A stretch of DNA of 64,000 bases from Alphaproteobacteria bacterium (GTDB lineage Bacteria > Pseudomonadota > Alphaproteobacteria > JAAEOK01), in NCBI GenBank assembly GCA_024244705.1, contig JAAEOK010000077.1, positions 105,526-169,525 of the forward strand, written 5' to 3'. Shown piece by piece: positions 1 to 9,373 of this stretch (within the stretch, counting starts at the first letter, position 1; each line of letters opens with the position of its first letter). The notes beneath the pieces are model-generated. The model made no database searches. It had not been told where the DNA came from and was given only the letters and a program-made list of their open reading frames with translations. The translations under genes and the position numbers were made by a program.

Positions 1-821
1 ACAATCAATCCATGGTCTCCCTTCGCACCCTGGATTCGATCATGCGGCTCCCGGTGGAGCGGGCGCGCGGGGCCGCCTTTCTCCATCGCCCGGTATTGTC
101 CGGCGACATCGAGTTCAAGGACGTGGAGTTTCGCTATCCCGAACAGGCCATCGGCGCGCTGAACAAGGTGTCGTTCAAGATTTCGGCCGGCGAGCGCGTC
201 GGGATCATCGGCAAGATCGGTTCCGGCAAGAGCACGCTCGAAAAGCTGATCCTCGGCCTCTACACACCCGATGAGGGAGCGGTCTGGGTCGATGGTGCCG
301 ACGTGCAACAGATCGACCCGGCGGACCTGCGGCAGAACATCGGCTATGCGGCGCAGGACATTTTCCTGTTTTTCGGATCGATCCGCGACAACATCGGCGT
401 CGCCGCCCCCTACGCCGACGACTTCGCCATCCAGCGCGCGGCCCAGATCGCCGGCATCGACAGTTGGGTCAGCAAACACCCGATGGGATACGATTGGCCG
501 GTCGGGGAGCGCGGCGAATTCCTTTCCGGTGGCCAGCGCCAAGCCGTGGCGGTGGCCCGCGCTCTGGTTCGCGACCCCAACATTCTGCTGATGGACGAAC
601 CGACCAGCAATATGGACAAGGGCTCCGAGGAGCAGTTCATCAACAAATTGGAATCGGTGCTCGAGGGCAAGACGATAATTCTGGTCACGCAACGCGTCTC
701 CATGCTGCGCCTCGTCGATCGCCTGATCGTGCTCGACAGTGGCAAGGTGGTCGCCGACGGGCCACGCGACAAAGTGCTCGAGACGCTGTCTCGCGGACAG
801 ATCCGCGGCACCGCCGCCTAA
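1..821 (+). CDS. Type I secretion ABC transporter ATPase, C-terminal part (5' partial)
   Basis: Inner-membrane ABC component of a type I secretion system; only the last ~272 residues are in the window. The frame stays open to the left edge before the first ATG at 12, so the true start lies outside. Numbering from that ATG, the Walker A motif GKIGSGKST is near residues 66-74, the signature LSGGQRQ near 170, and the Walker B ILLMDEPTSNMD near 190-202. The text around SLRTLDSIMRLPVER is typical of LapB/LssB-like T1SS ATPases. The H-loop, normally VTHR, reads VTQR here (codon CAA), so the switch histidine is replaced by Gln. The HlyD-family adaptor follows 13 bases downstream, which supports a T1SS operon. 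The family call is firm; whether the ATPase is active is open. Confidence 0.92.
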   Translation, partial: NQSMVSLRTLDSIMRLPVERARGAAFLHRPVLSGDIEFKDVEFRYPEQAIGALNKVSFKISAGERVGIIGKIGSGKSTLEKLILGLYTPDEGAVWVDGADVQQIDPADLRQNIGYAAQDIFLFFGSIRDNIGVAAPYADDFAIQRAAQIAGIDSWVSKHPMGYDWPVGERGEFLSGGQRQAVAVARALVRDPNILLMDEPTSNMDKGSEEQFINKLESVLEGKTIILVTQRVSMLRLVDRLIVLDSGKVVADGPRDKVLETLSRGQIRGTAA

Positions 822-834
822 GCGGGACTTTTTC

Positions 835-2172
835 ATGGCCAAGAAGATCAAGCACCGCGAAGATATCGATCTGCTGCCGGACGTACAGTCGGCGATCCAG
901 GGCATGACGTACCGTTATGCCACCATCATGTTGGTGTTCATCGCGATCTTCCTGACCACTTTCGTCGGCTGGGCCTACTACGCCAAGCTCGACGAGGTCA
1001 CGCGCGGCGACGGCCGGGTCATCCCCTCGCGGTCGGTGCAGGTGATCCAAAATCTGGAAGGCGGGATCGTCGCCGAAATTCTGGTGCGCGACGGCGAGGT
1101 CGTCGACGCGGGCCAAGTTCTTTTGCGTATCGACAACACCGTTGCCGAATCCGACTTCCTCGAGAAGCGGGCCCAATATCTAAGCTATTTGGGTCAAGCG
1201 GCCCGCCTCAAGGCAGAATCCGAGGGTGCCGAGGCGCCGGATTTCCCGGCACAGGTCATCGAGGAAGCGCCGGGGGTCGTCGCCGACCAACTCGCCCTTT
1301 TTGAATCGCGCAAGCTGTCGATCGCGAACAAGGCCAAGATCTACCAGAACCAGGAAGAGCAGAAGCAATTGGAATTGCGCGAGCTGCAGTCGCGCGCCTC
1401 CATGCTGAATCGGTCCTACGGCCTCGTTCGCGAAGAACTCGACATCACCAAGCCCCTGCTCGCGGACGGTGCCGTATCGCGGGTTGACGTGCTTCAGTTG
1501 GAACGGCAGGCGAACGATTTGAGGACCGAATTGGAATCGGCGCGGCTCTCCATACCGAGACTGGAATCGGCATTGGCCGAGGCCAGTCAAAGAATCGAGG
1601 AGGTCGAGCTCGACGCGCGTGCCGAGGCACGGCTCGAGTTCACCAAGACCAATACCGCGCTGGCCGCGCTCCAGGAAATTTTGGTCGCCGAAAAGGACCG
1701 CGTCCTCCGTACCGAGGTGCGGGCGCCGCTGCGTGGTATCGTCAAGGATATCTCGGTTACCACCGTCGGCGGTGTTATCCAGCCGGGCGAGGATTTGGTC
1801 CAGATCGTCCCGCTCGAGGACACGCTTGTCGTCGAGGCCCATATCAAGCCCCACGATGTCGCCTTCCTGAGCCCGGGGCAGAAGGCGAAGGTCAAGATCA
1901 GCGCCTATGATTTTGCGATCTACGGCGGGCTCGACGCGATCGTCGAACACATCAGCGCCGACACGCTCGAATCGGAAGAAAACCCGCGCGAGGACTTCTA
2001 CCTGATCCGACTGCGCACGGACCGGAATTACCTGGGCACGGAAGAAAACCCACTGCCGATAATCCCCGGGATGACCGCCACGGTCGATATCCTGACCGGC
2101 GAGAAGACGGTTCTCGCCTATTTGATGAAGCCGATCCTGCGCGCCCGCTACAACGCCCTCAGCGAACGTTAG
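835..2172 (+). CDS. HlyD-family membrane fusion protein of type I secretion system
   Basis: Periplasmic adaptor that links the ABC exporter to the outer-membrane channel; 445 residues. A cytoplasmic N-terminus is followed by one membrane segment at about residues 29-49. Next comes the lipoyl/barrel half carrying GDGRVIPSRSVQVIQNLEGG, a long alpha-helical hairpin rich in Glu, Leu and Arg (roughly 150-300), and the C-terminal beta-barrel half with VRAPLRGIVKDISV and GMTATVDILTG. The frame is open further upstream, but the ATG at 835 is chosen because it follows the ATPase stop by 13 bases and gives the usual family N-terminus. Its 3' end overlaps the convergent P450 gene by about 3 bases. Confidence 0.93.
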   Translation: MAKKIKHREDIDLLPDVQSAIQGMTYRYATIMLVFIAIFLTTFVGWAYYAKLDEVTRGDGRVIPSRSVQVIQNLEGGIVAEILVRDGEVVDAGQVLLRIDNTVAESDFLEKRAQYLSYLGQAARLKAESEGAEAPDFPAQVIEEAPGVVADQLALFESRKLSIANKAKIYQNQEEQKQLELRELQSRASMLNRSYGLVREELDITKPLLADGAVSRVDVLQLERQANDLRTELESARLSIPRLESALAEASQRIEEVELDARAEARLEFTKTNTALAALQEILVAEKDRVLRTEVRAPLRGIVKDISVTTVGGVIQPGEDLVQIVPLEDTLVVEAHIKPHDVAFLSPGQKAKVKISAYDFAIYGGLDAIVEHISADTLESEENPREDFYLIRLRTDRNYLGTEENPLPIIPGMTATVDILTGEKTVLAYLMKPILRARYNALSER

Positions 2173-3383
2173 ATCACCTCGCGAAAGGTGATGGGCAGCG
2201 ATCGCATGCCCCGGAAGACCAGCGAATCGATCCATTCCGGCGACCGGTCCCCGAGCGCCACTTGTTCGAGACGCCGAGCCAACGCGTGAAGCGCGTAGCG
2301 TCCCTCCAGTCTGGCGAGCGGGGCACCGAGACAGAAATGAATGCCGTAGCCAAAGGCAATATGATTGGCGGACTCGCGTCGGACATCGAACCGGTCAGGG
2401 TCGGTAAACACCGTGTCATCCCGATTGGCCGCGTTGATCATGAGATACAGGCGGTCACCGGCCGCGATGCGCCGTTCGCCGATTTCGAGGTCTTCCAAGG
2501 CGATGCGCACCATGGCCTGGGTCGGGCCATCGTAACGCAGCGCCTCCTCGACGGCGCCATCCAACGGCTCGGGCGACTGTCTCAACACCGCTAAGGATTC
2601 ACCGTGCCGAAGCATCGCGTATAGTCCGTTGGCGATCAGATTGGTCGTCGTTTCATGGCCGGCGAACAGCAGCAACACGCAACAGGCGATGAGTTCGTCC
2701 TCGCCGAGAACATCGCCGCGATCCTCGGCCGCGATGAGGGCGCTGAGGATATCGTCCCGCGGCGCGCGACGGCGTTCGGCGATAATATCGTGGAAGTAAT
2801 CGGCCATCGCGCCGGCGGCGGCCTCGGCGCGGGCATGTTTGTCCGGGCTCAGCAAATTGCTGCCGACGAAGGTCGCCAGCTCGTCGGACCAAGTCTTGAA
2901 CAAATGCTGATCGTCGCTGGGCACGCCGATCATGTCGGCGATGACCGTAACCGGCAACGGGTAGGCGAAGTCGGCGATTAGGTTGGCCTCGGTGTTGCCG
3001 GCCATAGCGGTGATGAGGCGATCGACGATTGCGATGATGCGCGGCGTCAACCGTGCCACCGCCCGGGGCGTGAAGGCCTTGTTCATCAAGCCCCTGAGGC
3101 GCGTGTGCCGCGGCGGATCGGTGAACACCGCCCAGTTGCCGACGATCCGAGCCAGGGTCGGAACGGGACGGCCCGACGTCGTCATGTGGTGGAGAAAAGG
3201 CGTAATGCGGTCGGCCGACAGACGTTTGTCGTTGAGTGATTTCTTGACGTCATCATAGCGGGTCAGCACCCAGCCACCCAAGACATCGCTTCTGTGAACC
3301 GGGTCCTCCGATCGCAAGCGCGCGAAGATCGGGTACGGGTCGGCAATAATCTCCGGTCGCCGGGGGTCATAGGAAACGGTCAT
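2169..3383 (-). CDS. Cytochrome P450
   Basis: Soluble bacterial heme monooxygenase of 404 residues, the usual length for class I bacterial P450s. The I-helix oxygen-activation motif AGHETTT, the K-helix EEALR (ExxR) and the heme loop FGYGIHFCLG with the Cys thiolate ligand are all present. The start is supported by GAGGA five bases before the ATG. No ferredoxin or ferredoxin reductase gene is adjacent, so the redox partner must lie elsewhere. The substrate cannot be read from the sequence. The gene converges on the HlyD gene. Confidence 0.95.
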   Translation of the reverse strand: MTVSYDPRRPEIIADPYPIFARLRSEDPVHRSDVLGGWVLTRYDDVKKSLNDKRLSADRITPFLHHMTTSGRPVPTLARIVGNWAVFTDPPRHTRLRGLMNKAFTPRAVARLTPRIIAIVDRLITAMAGNTEANLIADFAYPLPVTVIADMIGVPSDDQHLFKTWSDELATFVGSNLLSPDKHARAEAAAGAMADYFHDIIAERRRAPRDDILSALIAAEDRGDVLGEDELIACCVLLLFAGHETTTNLIANGLYAMLRHGESLAVLRQSPEPLDGAVEEALRYDGPTQAMVRIALEDLEIGERRIAAGDRLYLMINAANRDDTVFTDPDRFDVRRESANHIAFGYGIHFCLGAPLARLEGRYALHALARRLEQVALGDRSPEWIDSLVFRGMRSLPITFREVI

Positions 3384-3433
3384 GCCATCCTCGACCGACT
3401 AACGTCGAAACAAATGAATGTCGCGCCCATATC

Positions 3434-5466
3434 TCATGCCTCGGCCTTCGTATCGGCGTAGTCGTCGGTCGCACCGGCCGGGTACCGCCGTCGTCGCAGC
3501 CACCAACGGTGAACCACCGCGACCGTAACCAGGTAGCTCAGCGTCCACGCGATCATCGCGTAGCGGCGGTTCGGTTCCCAGAAGAAAAGGACGCAGTGAT
3601 TGGCGACCGCGGTCGCCGCCAGCAGCCGCACCGTCGGGGTCGACAGCCGCGGCACCGTCAACGCGGCGACGGCGCCAACGAAAGCGAGCGCGTTGAGGAT
3701 GATGCCGTACCACGAATCGCTGGTGCCCGAGATATGGAGCCAGCGGAAGAGGTGGTTGCCGACCCGCGCCAAGTCTTCTCCCAAGAAATTGCCGGCGAAG
3801 ACGTCGCCGATGGCGGCGAGGTAGAGCGCCGGCGGCGCATGGAGATTGGATTCATGCATCGCCGACGTCGTGGTTGGCACAAAAACGCCGCCAAAATAGA
3901 AATTATGAAACGGGGCCAACGCCAATGGCAGGAAGACGAGTGCCGCGGCGATGAGGCTTCCCCTTTGCGCGCGCGGCAATGAATAGAAAGTAGCCGACCA
4001 GGAATACGATGGTGCCGGGACCGAGGTTGGGGCGGATAAAGAGGGCCAGCGCGAGCAGCGCATTGGCCCACAAGGCCGATCTCAAGATGCCGTCAAAATC
4101 GCGGCCGGCGGCGTTCAGATAGATGACCAGCGCGAACAGGAAGGCGGCGTACGCGATGGCCTCGCCGAGCCCGCGTTGAAACAAGTCGATGTAGCTGAGA
4201 AAGGAAAAGCCGAACGGCGAGGAAATCGGAAAGACGAGAAATATCGCCGCCATGATCAGCGCCATCCGCACCGGAAGTACCGTCCGGAACAACAGATAGA
4301 ACGCGGCCGGCACGGCCAGCACGATGGTTAGAAAGCCGAACGAGGTATCGCCGAAAAACACCGAACCGAGTGCCCGTACATAGCGCAGCCCCGGCATATG
4401 CCAGTAGACCGTTTCGTTGCCGCGCAGCGCCTCCCGCCAATCGCCGCGCACCGCCGCGTCGAGCACAATGTGTCCGTAGCCTTCGTGGGTCAGGCCGTCA
4501 TTGCCGCCGGAATACGGCCACCACCCTCCGATCGCATTCCCGCCCAACAGCTCGAGTGTCACCACCAATCCCGCGCCGACGCCAACGACCATCGCCGTGC
4601 GGCGCCTCTCACCGGCGATTCTTAGGTCGAAGATCAAAAGAACAATACACAGCACGGCGACCGCTTTTGTCAGGTCTTCGACAACCGCGGACGACCACAA
4701 CGCCGTCGACGGATCGAGGCGCATCGCCAGCGGCGGATCGTAGGAGACCGCAATCCCGTAAACCTGCCGCCCGGCGTCCGCGGCCGTGATCGCACGGCAA
4801 TCCCATGCGCCGTTGGCCAACCGATCGAAGCCGCCGCCGGCGCCGGGCCAAAACACCACGCCGCGCCAGCACAACGCACTGCCGACGCTGGCGTCGGAGA
4901 GCTCGTACATGACGAAGAAGGGCATTTCCTTGCGTTTGACGTCGCTGCGACCGTCGTACCAGTTGTACATCTTCTCGTTGACGAACCCGCCGCGGAAGGA
5001 TCGCAGACCGGCGAAATCGATGCGGTCGACGGTTCGCGAATAGGGCCGCCGGCCGCCATACCGAGTCGGCTGAAAACGCGAAGATTTCCGTCGGCCATTG
5101 GTTTTGGTGGCGCCAGCATCCGGCCTTTCGCGTGCACCATTTGTCGGGCGGATAACGCGCTTCGAAGGCGGTTTCCAATTCGGCGGCGACAACACCCGGA
5201 AGCGCCGCCCGAAAGATCGGCGCCTGATCGGTCTTGAGGTAGACGTTGTGCCCCTCCTCGATCGCCGCACGGGGCAAGCTATGCTGCGCGACAACCGCGG
5301 CCAGCACGATTGCGGCGGCAATGATCGGGCGTGCGACTTTCCGCGACGGTTCGCCGAAGGCGGCGCAGAACAGGCCGAGGACAAAGAGACAGTAGGTATA
5401 GCTATCGACAATCGGCAGCCCCAAGGCCGCCACGATCAAAATAACCGCAAACGTGCGCTGTATCAT
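3434..5466 (-). pseudogene. Frameshifted multi-spanning membrane protein, possibly glycosyltransferase-like
   Basis: Three overlapping minus-strand frames make one protein when joined. The N-terminal part starts at ATG 5466 (MIQRTFAVILIVAALGLP) and runs to about 5060. The middle part runs to about 3975 and the C-terminal part to 3434. The joined product would be about 675 residues with many hydrophobic segments, including a stretch around WWPYSGGNDGLTHEGYGH and an aromatic C-terminal region. At the second junction the reading frame is restored by adding one CG unit to a short CG run, which fits slippage or a sequencing error. The first junction lies in a GGCGGCCGGCGG run. The architecture resembles polytopic GT-C-type glycosyltransferases, but I do not recognise the family with confidence. 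Confidence 0.65.
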
Positions 5467-5611
5467 TCGGTCCCGCCCCAGGGTGCGCACGGGTTGCATA
5501 CCCCCGGCGGCCAACGAAGCACAAGGCCATTTTGACCGCGGAAACCAATGCCGGGACTGGTCGGTTCGATTCGCGCCCGACCGCGACCAAGACCGGCTCG
5601 CGGCCTACCGC

Positions 5612-6262
5612 TTACGGCCGGTGTGCTGTCAGCAAATAGTGGGGATACCAGAGCGACCGATGATGCGACGGCGGGCTTACGTTCAATCCGCAGTCCGCGA
5701 GGATTGCGGCGATGTCCGCGGCCCGTCGCGGCTGCACCCATTCACGGCTCAGAACCAAATCGTGGATCTGATTGAGGGCGCTGCCCATTCTGCGGTCGGC
5801 GTCGATATCCATGACGATAAGCCGAGCACCCGGCCGCAAAGCCGACGCCAGGTCGCGGAGGAAGGCTTCCTGGCGCGCCGCCGCCACATGGTGCAGCACA
5901 TCGATCAATGTGACGACATCGTAGTCGTCGAGGTCCGGCAATGCGTCGTCCGGTGCCGTCAGGCGAACTCGTACCCTGTCGTCCGCGCCGATCAGAGATC
6001 CGGCATTACTGACCGCGTCGGCCGAAATGTCGTAACCGTGGGCGGCTCGGCAGCGCCGGTATTCAAGCGCCAGATAAAGCAGGGTTCCGTTGCCGCAGCC
6101 GATATCGAACAGTCGTGCGCCGGTCGGAATTCGGGCGAGAACCTCGTGCAGCGGCACGACGAACGGGCGATAGCGGACTTTCAGGCGATCGAGCAAACCG
6201 AACGCGCCGATGCGGCCGCCGAGTTTGGCCGACAGGGCCTTCCTGGTCAGTGTCGATGACAC
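5612..6262 (-). CDS. SAM-dependent class I methyltransferase
   Basis: Small-molecule methyltransferase of 216 residues. The SAM-binding motif I reads LFDIGCGNGTLL, an acidic ribose-binding position follows in HGYDISADAV, and YDVVTLIDVLHHV and LRPGARLIVMDID fit the post-motifs of the class I fold. The GTG at 6262 is chosen because GGAGG lies six bases upstream; the open frame continues further but has no comparable site. It sits between the frameshifted membrane protein and the UbiA-like transferase on the same strand, so it may act on a lipid-linked or isoprenoid product. That link is inference. Confidence 0.85.
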   Translation of the reverse strand: MSSTLTRKALSAKLGGRIGAFGLLDRLKVRYRPFVVPLHEVLARIPTGARLFDIGCGNGTLLYLALEYRRCRAAHGYDISADAVSNAGSLIGADDRVRVRLTAPDDALPDLDDYDVVTLIDVLHHVAAARQEAFLRDLASALRPGARLIVMDIDADRRMGSALNQIHDLVLSREWVQPRRAADIAAILADCGLNVSPPSHHRSLWYPHYLLTAHRP

Positions 6263-6378
6263 GGCCGTTCCTCCGTCGCGCGAGCTTTTGGCGGACAAAG
6301 TGGAGACCGGCTCAAGCGTTCCGCGCGCCGATGTCGGCGACCCGGCGTATCGTTGTCCGACACTTTCGGTGGTTGACG

Positions 6379-7380
6379 TCACAGGTAGAACAGGACCGCG
6401 TAAGTCAAAACCCAGCACACCACGGACGTGCGGATCATCGGATCCTGGAGCACCAGTTCGGCTGGGGCATCGGGCGTCTCGGTCACGACGACCAATTGAA
6501 GATAACGGAACAATCCGAGCGCGACGAAGATCGCCGTCGCGATAAGATAAGGCGATCCGACCCGGGTCATGGCATAGCCCGAGACACAAAAGAGAACGTA
6601 GCTCAGCAGGGTCGTCGCGGCGGCGACGCCGAGCAGGAGGTCGAGGAAGGATTTGTTATAGGCCGACAGGACGGGGCGGCAAGCGGCGGCGCGGCCATCT
6701 CCGGCTTGCGCGAGGTCGGCGCGCCGCTTGCCGACGACGAGGAACAAGGCGAGCAGTGCCGTCATACTCAAAATCCAAGGCGACGCCGTAACGCCGATCG
6801 CCGCGCTGCCGGCCAACAAACGTAGAACGTAGCCGCTGGCGACGACGAACATCTCGATGAGCGCGACATGCTTGAGCCATATCGAATATGCGATATTGAC
6901 GGCAATGTATGCGGCGGCGACCAGGGCGAATATCGGGCCCAGCCCGGAAACCAGCATCGCCACGCCGGCCGCCGACAGCAACCCGGCGAACAGTATCCAG
7001 GCCTGCCGAGGTGTCACCGCACCGGCGGCAATGGGCCGGCCTCGCTTGAGCGGGTGGTCACGATCGTCGGCGGCATCGTGGATATCGTTGAACACATAGA
7101 CCGCGGCCGATATCAGCGTAAAGACAAGGGTGGCGACCACGGCCACCCAGACTTGGCCGACGATCAGGATTTGACCGGCGAAGAAGACCGGCGCCGCGAC
7201 GAATCCGTTCTTGATCCACTGCCATGGCCGCGTCAGGGTCAGCAACGCGGCGGCGGTACGCCCGATATGCCGCGACGGAGCGGCGCCACCGCCGATGGTG
7301 CTTCGCGCTTTGGTCGCCGGGCTCAAGATTGGCCAATCGATGGCTACTCTAGGCGGGCGCATTGCTTGATGCTGGTCCAT
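6379..7380 (-). CDS. UbiA-family prenyltransferase, decaprenyl-phosphate phosphoribosyltransferase-like
   Basis: Polytopic membrane transferase of about 333 residues. RPWQWIKNGFV and NDIHDAADDRDHPLKRGRPI match the lipid-phosphate-binding and Asp-rich motifs of DPPR synthases, the UbiA branch that attaches phosphoribose to polyprenyl phosphate, better than the quinone UbiA branch. About eight hydrophobic segments follow. Two starts are possible (7380 and 7362) and neither has a clear Shine-Dalgarno site. The downstream methyltransferase and membrane protein on the same strand suggest a polyprenyl-linked sugar pathway, but no DprE1/E2-like epimerase is in the window. Confidence 0.82.
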   Translation of the reverse strand: MDQHQAMRPPRVAIDWPILSPATKARSTIGGGAAPSRHIGRTAAALLTLTRPWQWIKNGFVAAPVFFAGQILIVGQVWVAVVATLVFTLISAAVYVFNDIHDAADDRDHPLKRGRPIAAGAVTPRQAWILFAGLLSAAGVAMLVSGLGPIFALVAAAYIAVNIAYSIWLKHVALIEMFVVASGYVLRLLAGSAAIGVTASPWILSMTALLALFLVVGKRRADLAQAGDGRAAACRPVLSAYNKSFLDLLLGVAAATTLLSYVLFCVSGYAMTRVGSPYLIATAIFVALGLFRYLQLVVVTETPDAPAELVLQDPMIRTSVVCWVLTYAVLFYL

Positions 7381-7555
7381 TGCCAATCGCACGCATCGTG
7401 GTGAATTTCCGCGATTTGAACCTAGCCACAAGAAGTTAACAATTTCGCTACGTAAAGGCGCCGGCGCCCAGGCCGGTCGCGGCTACGGTCGGCCTGCCGT
7501 TTTCGCCGCTTCACCCCTGGAAAATAAGGGCAATTCTCCCCATGTACGGAGCGCG

Positions 7556-7577
7556 GTCGGCCCCCCACGGGGCCGAC
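7556..7577. other. Intergenic hairpin between UbiA-like gene and DUF6134 gene
   Basis: A nine-base perfect stem GTCGGCCCC / GGGGCCGAC encloses a four-base CCAC loop in the gap of about 300 bases between two divergent genes. No T-run follows on either strand, so it does not look like a Rho-independent terminator. It could be part of a 5' leader. The rest of the gap shows nothing else I can support. Confidence 0.4.
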
Positions 7578-7689
7578 ATTGGTGTTGGCAGATGGCTCGC
7601 GGTTTGGCACAGTAGACATATCGCCGACCGAAAATGCGTTTGGTGCCGGCTATCGCCCCGGGCGACGGCCCAATAAGTGAGGTGTTCCA

Positions 7690-8331
7690 ATGAGTAAGGC
7701 GGTTCGGTCTTTGGTGTTGAGTTGCTTGTTGGTGGCGCCTGTCGCTGCGACGGCCGAAGACGGCATCACCGAGATTCTGGAATATCGTGTCCTGCGCGAC
7801 GGCGATCAGATCGGCAGCCATATTTTTACGATTTCCCAAGACCAGGACCAGACCAGGGTCAACGTCAAAACCGATATTGAGGTCCGGATCGCATTTATCA
7901 CCGCATTCCGTTTCGAGCACGAACGCGACGAAGTGTGGCGGAATGGCAGTCTGGTCAGCATCGAATCGACGACCAACGATGACGGTGACGAATACACGAT
8001 TAAGGGTTGGGCCACGGACGATGGTTTCTTGCGCAACGTCAATGGGCGTACCGATTCGTTCGACAACGGAACCGGCCTTGTCAGCTTCTGGGACCGCGAC
8101 CTGATCCTCGCCAACAATTCCTATTTCAGCGGCGTGGTCGACGAGACCTACGATGTATCGATCTCGTCTCCGAGCGTCGAAACGCTGTGGATCGACGAAC
8201 GCAGCTATGACGCCGAGCACTACCGGATGTCCGGCGATTTGGACTACGACCTGTGGTACGATTCCGAAGGGAGCCCATTGAAGATCTCGTTTGAAAAGCG
8301 CGGATCGAAGATCGATTGGATCCTGAAATAG
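7690..8331 (+). CDS. Periplasmic DUF6134-family protein
   Basis: Secreted protein of 213 residues with a Sec signal peptide (about residues 1-22, ending VAPVAATA). The mature part is beta-strand rich and acidic, with repeated EYRVLRDGDQIGSH-like turns and a C-terminal DLDYDLWYDSEGSPLKISF that I associate with DUF6134. The function of this family is not established. GAGGT lies about seven bases before the ATG. It is followed after 16 bases by the amidohydrolase gene on the same strand, so the two may be cotranscribed. Confidence 0.75.
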   Translation: MSKAVRSLVLSCLLVAPVAATAEDGITEILEYRVLRDGDQIGSHIFTISQDQDQTRVNVKTDIEVRIAFITAFRFEHERDEVWRNGSLVSIESTTNDDGDEYTIKGWATDDGFLRNVNGRTDSFDNGTGLVSFWDRDLILANNSYFSGVVDETYDVSISSPSVETLWIDERSYDAEHYRMSGDLDYDLWYDSEGSPLKISFEKRGSKIDWILK

Positions 8332-8347
8332 CGCGGATGTTGCGACC

Positions 8348-9373
8348 GTGAAGGTCGTCTATCCCGAGGCGCAGGCGCTCCATCAGCCAGATTTCTATTA
8401 CATCCGCGGCAACCGATCAGGCGCCCGTGAGGTGCCGGAAAGAGCCGAAGTGCTGTTGCGCGCGGCGCGCAGTGCCGGTCACGAGATCGTGGCGGCGGAG
8501 AGTTTCGGTGCGACGCCCCGTGAAGCGGTCCATGACCGGGATTATCTGGCGTTTCTCGAAACCGCGCACGAGAGGTGGCAGGCGTTGGAAAATGCCTCGC
8601 CCCAGATCATGCCGAGTATTCATCCGGTCCGCCACATGCAGGGCCGGCCGGCCCACATCGTCGGCCAGGTCGGCTGGTTCATCGCCGACACCTCCTGCCC
8701 GATCGGTCGCGGAACTTGGCAGGCCGCCTGCGCCAGCGCCGACGCGGCGATCCACGCGGCGCGGCTGGTTCAGGGCGGCGAACGCGCGGCCTACGCGCTG
8801 TCGAGGCCACCGGGGCATCATTGCTATTCCGACTTAGCCGGCGGCTTCTGTTACCTCAACAACATCGCGATCGCCGCCGAGGACATGCGGCGCGAATTCG
8901 ATCGGCTCGCCATCATCGACATCGACGTCCATCACGGCAACGGCACCCAGGGCATTTTCTACCGCCGCGATGACGTCTTCTTCGCCTCTGTTCACGCCGA
9001 CCCCAATGCCTTCTATCCCTTCTTCGCCGGCTATGCGTCGGAAACCGGCGACGGGCCCGGCAAGGGCACGACACTGAACAAGCCGTTGCCGCTGGGCAGC
9101 GGTGACGGCGACTTTATGGCCGCGGTCGATGAAATTCTCGCCGCGGTCCGTGAATTCGCGCCCGCCGCGGTCCTTGTATCGCTGGGTTTCGACGCCTCGG
9201 AGGACGACCCGTTCGCCGGACTCGCCGTGACGACCGCGGGTTTTGGGCAGGTCGGCACCGCCATCGCGCGACTTGGCCTGCCCCTGGTGCTGGTTCAGGA
9301 AGGCGGCTACCTCAGCCGGTCGCTCGGCGACAACCTGGTCAGCTTCATCGCCGGGGTTGATTCAGCGCTGTAA
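8348..9373 (+). CDS. Histone-deacetylase-fold amidohydrolase (acetylpolyamine amidohydrolase-like)
   Basis: Zinc amidohydrolase of the arginase/deacetylase fold, 341 residues, starting at GTG 8348. The catalytic His pair is in RPPGHHCYSDLAGGF. The zinc ligands are in IIDIDVHHGNGT (Asp and His) and SLGFDASEDDPFAG (Asp). The C-terminal EGGYLSRSLGDN gives the Gly-Gly-Tyr transition-state residue. Its length and its N-terminal FYYIRGNRSGAREVPERAEVL resemble bacterial acetylpolyamine amidohydrolases, which deacetylate N-acetylputrescine and related amines. Exact substrate specificity is not readable. Its 3' end overlaps the convergent DUF1194 gene by about 67 bases. Confidence 0.88.
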   Translation: MKVVYPEAQALHQPDFYYIRGNRSGAREVPERAEVLLRAARSAGHEIVAAESFGATPREAVHDRDYLAFLETAHERWQALENASPQIMPSIHPVRHMQGRPAHIVGQVGWFIADTSCPIGRGTWQAACASADAAIHAARLVQGGERAAYALSRPPGHHCYSDLAGGFCYLNNIAIAAEDMRREFDRLAIIDIDVHHGNGTQGIFYRRDDVFFASVHADPNAFYPFFAGYASETGDGPGKGTTLNKPLPLGSGDGDFMAAVDEILAAVREFAPAAVLVSLGFDASEDDPFAGLAVTTAGFGQVGTAIARLGLPLVLVQEGGYLSRSLGDNLVSFIAGVDSAL

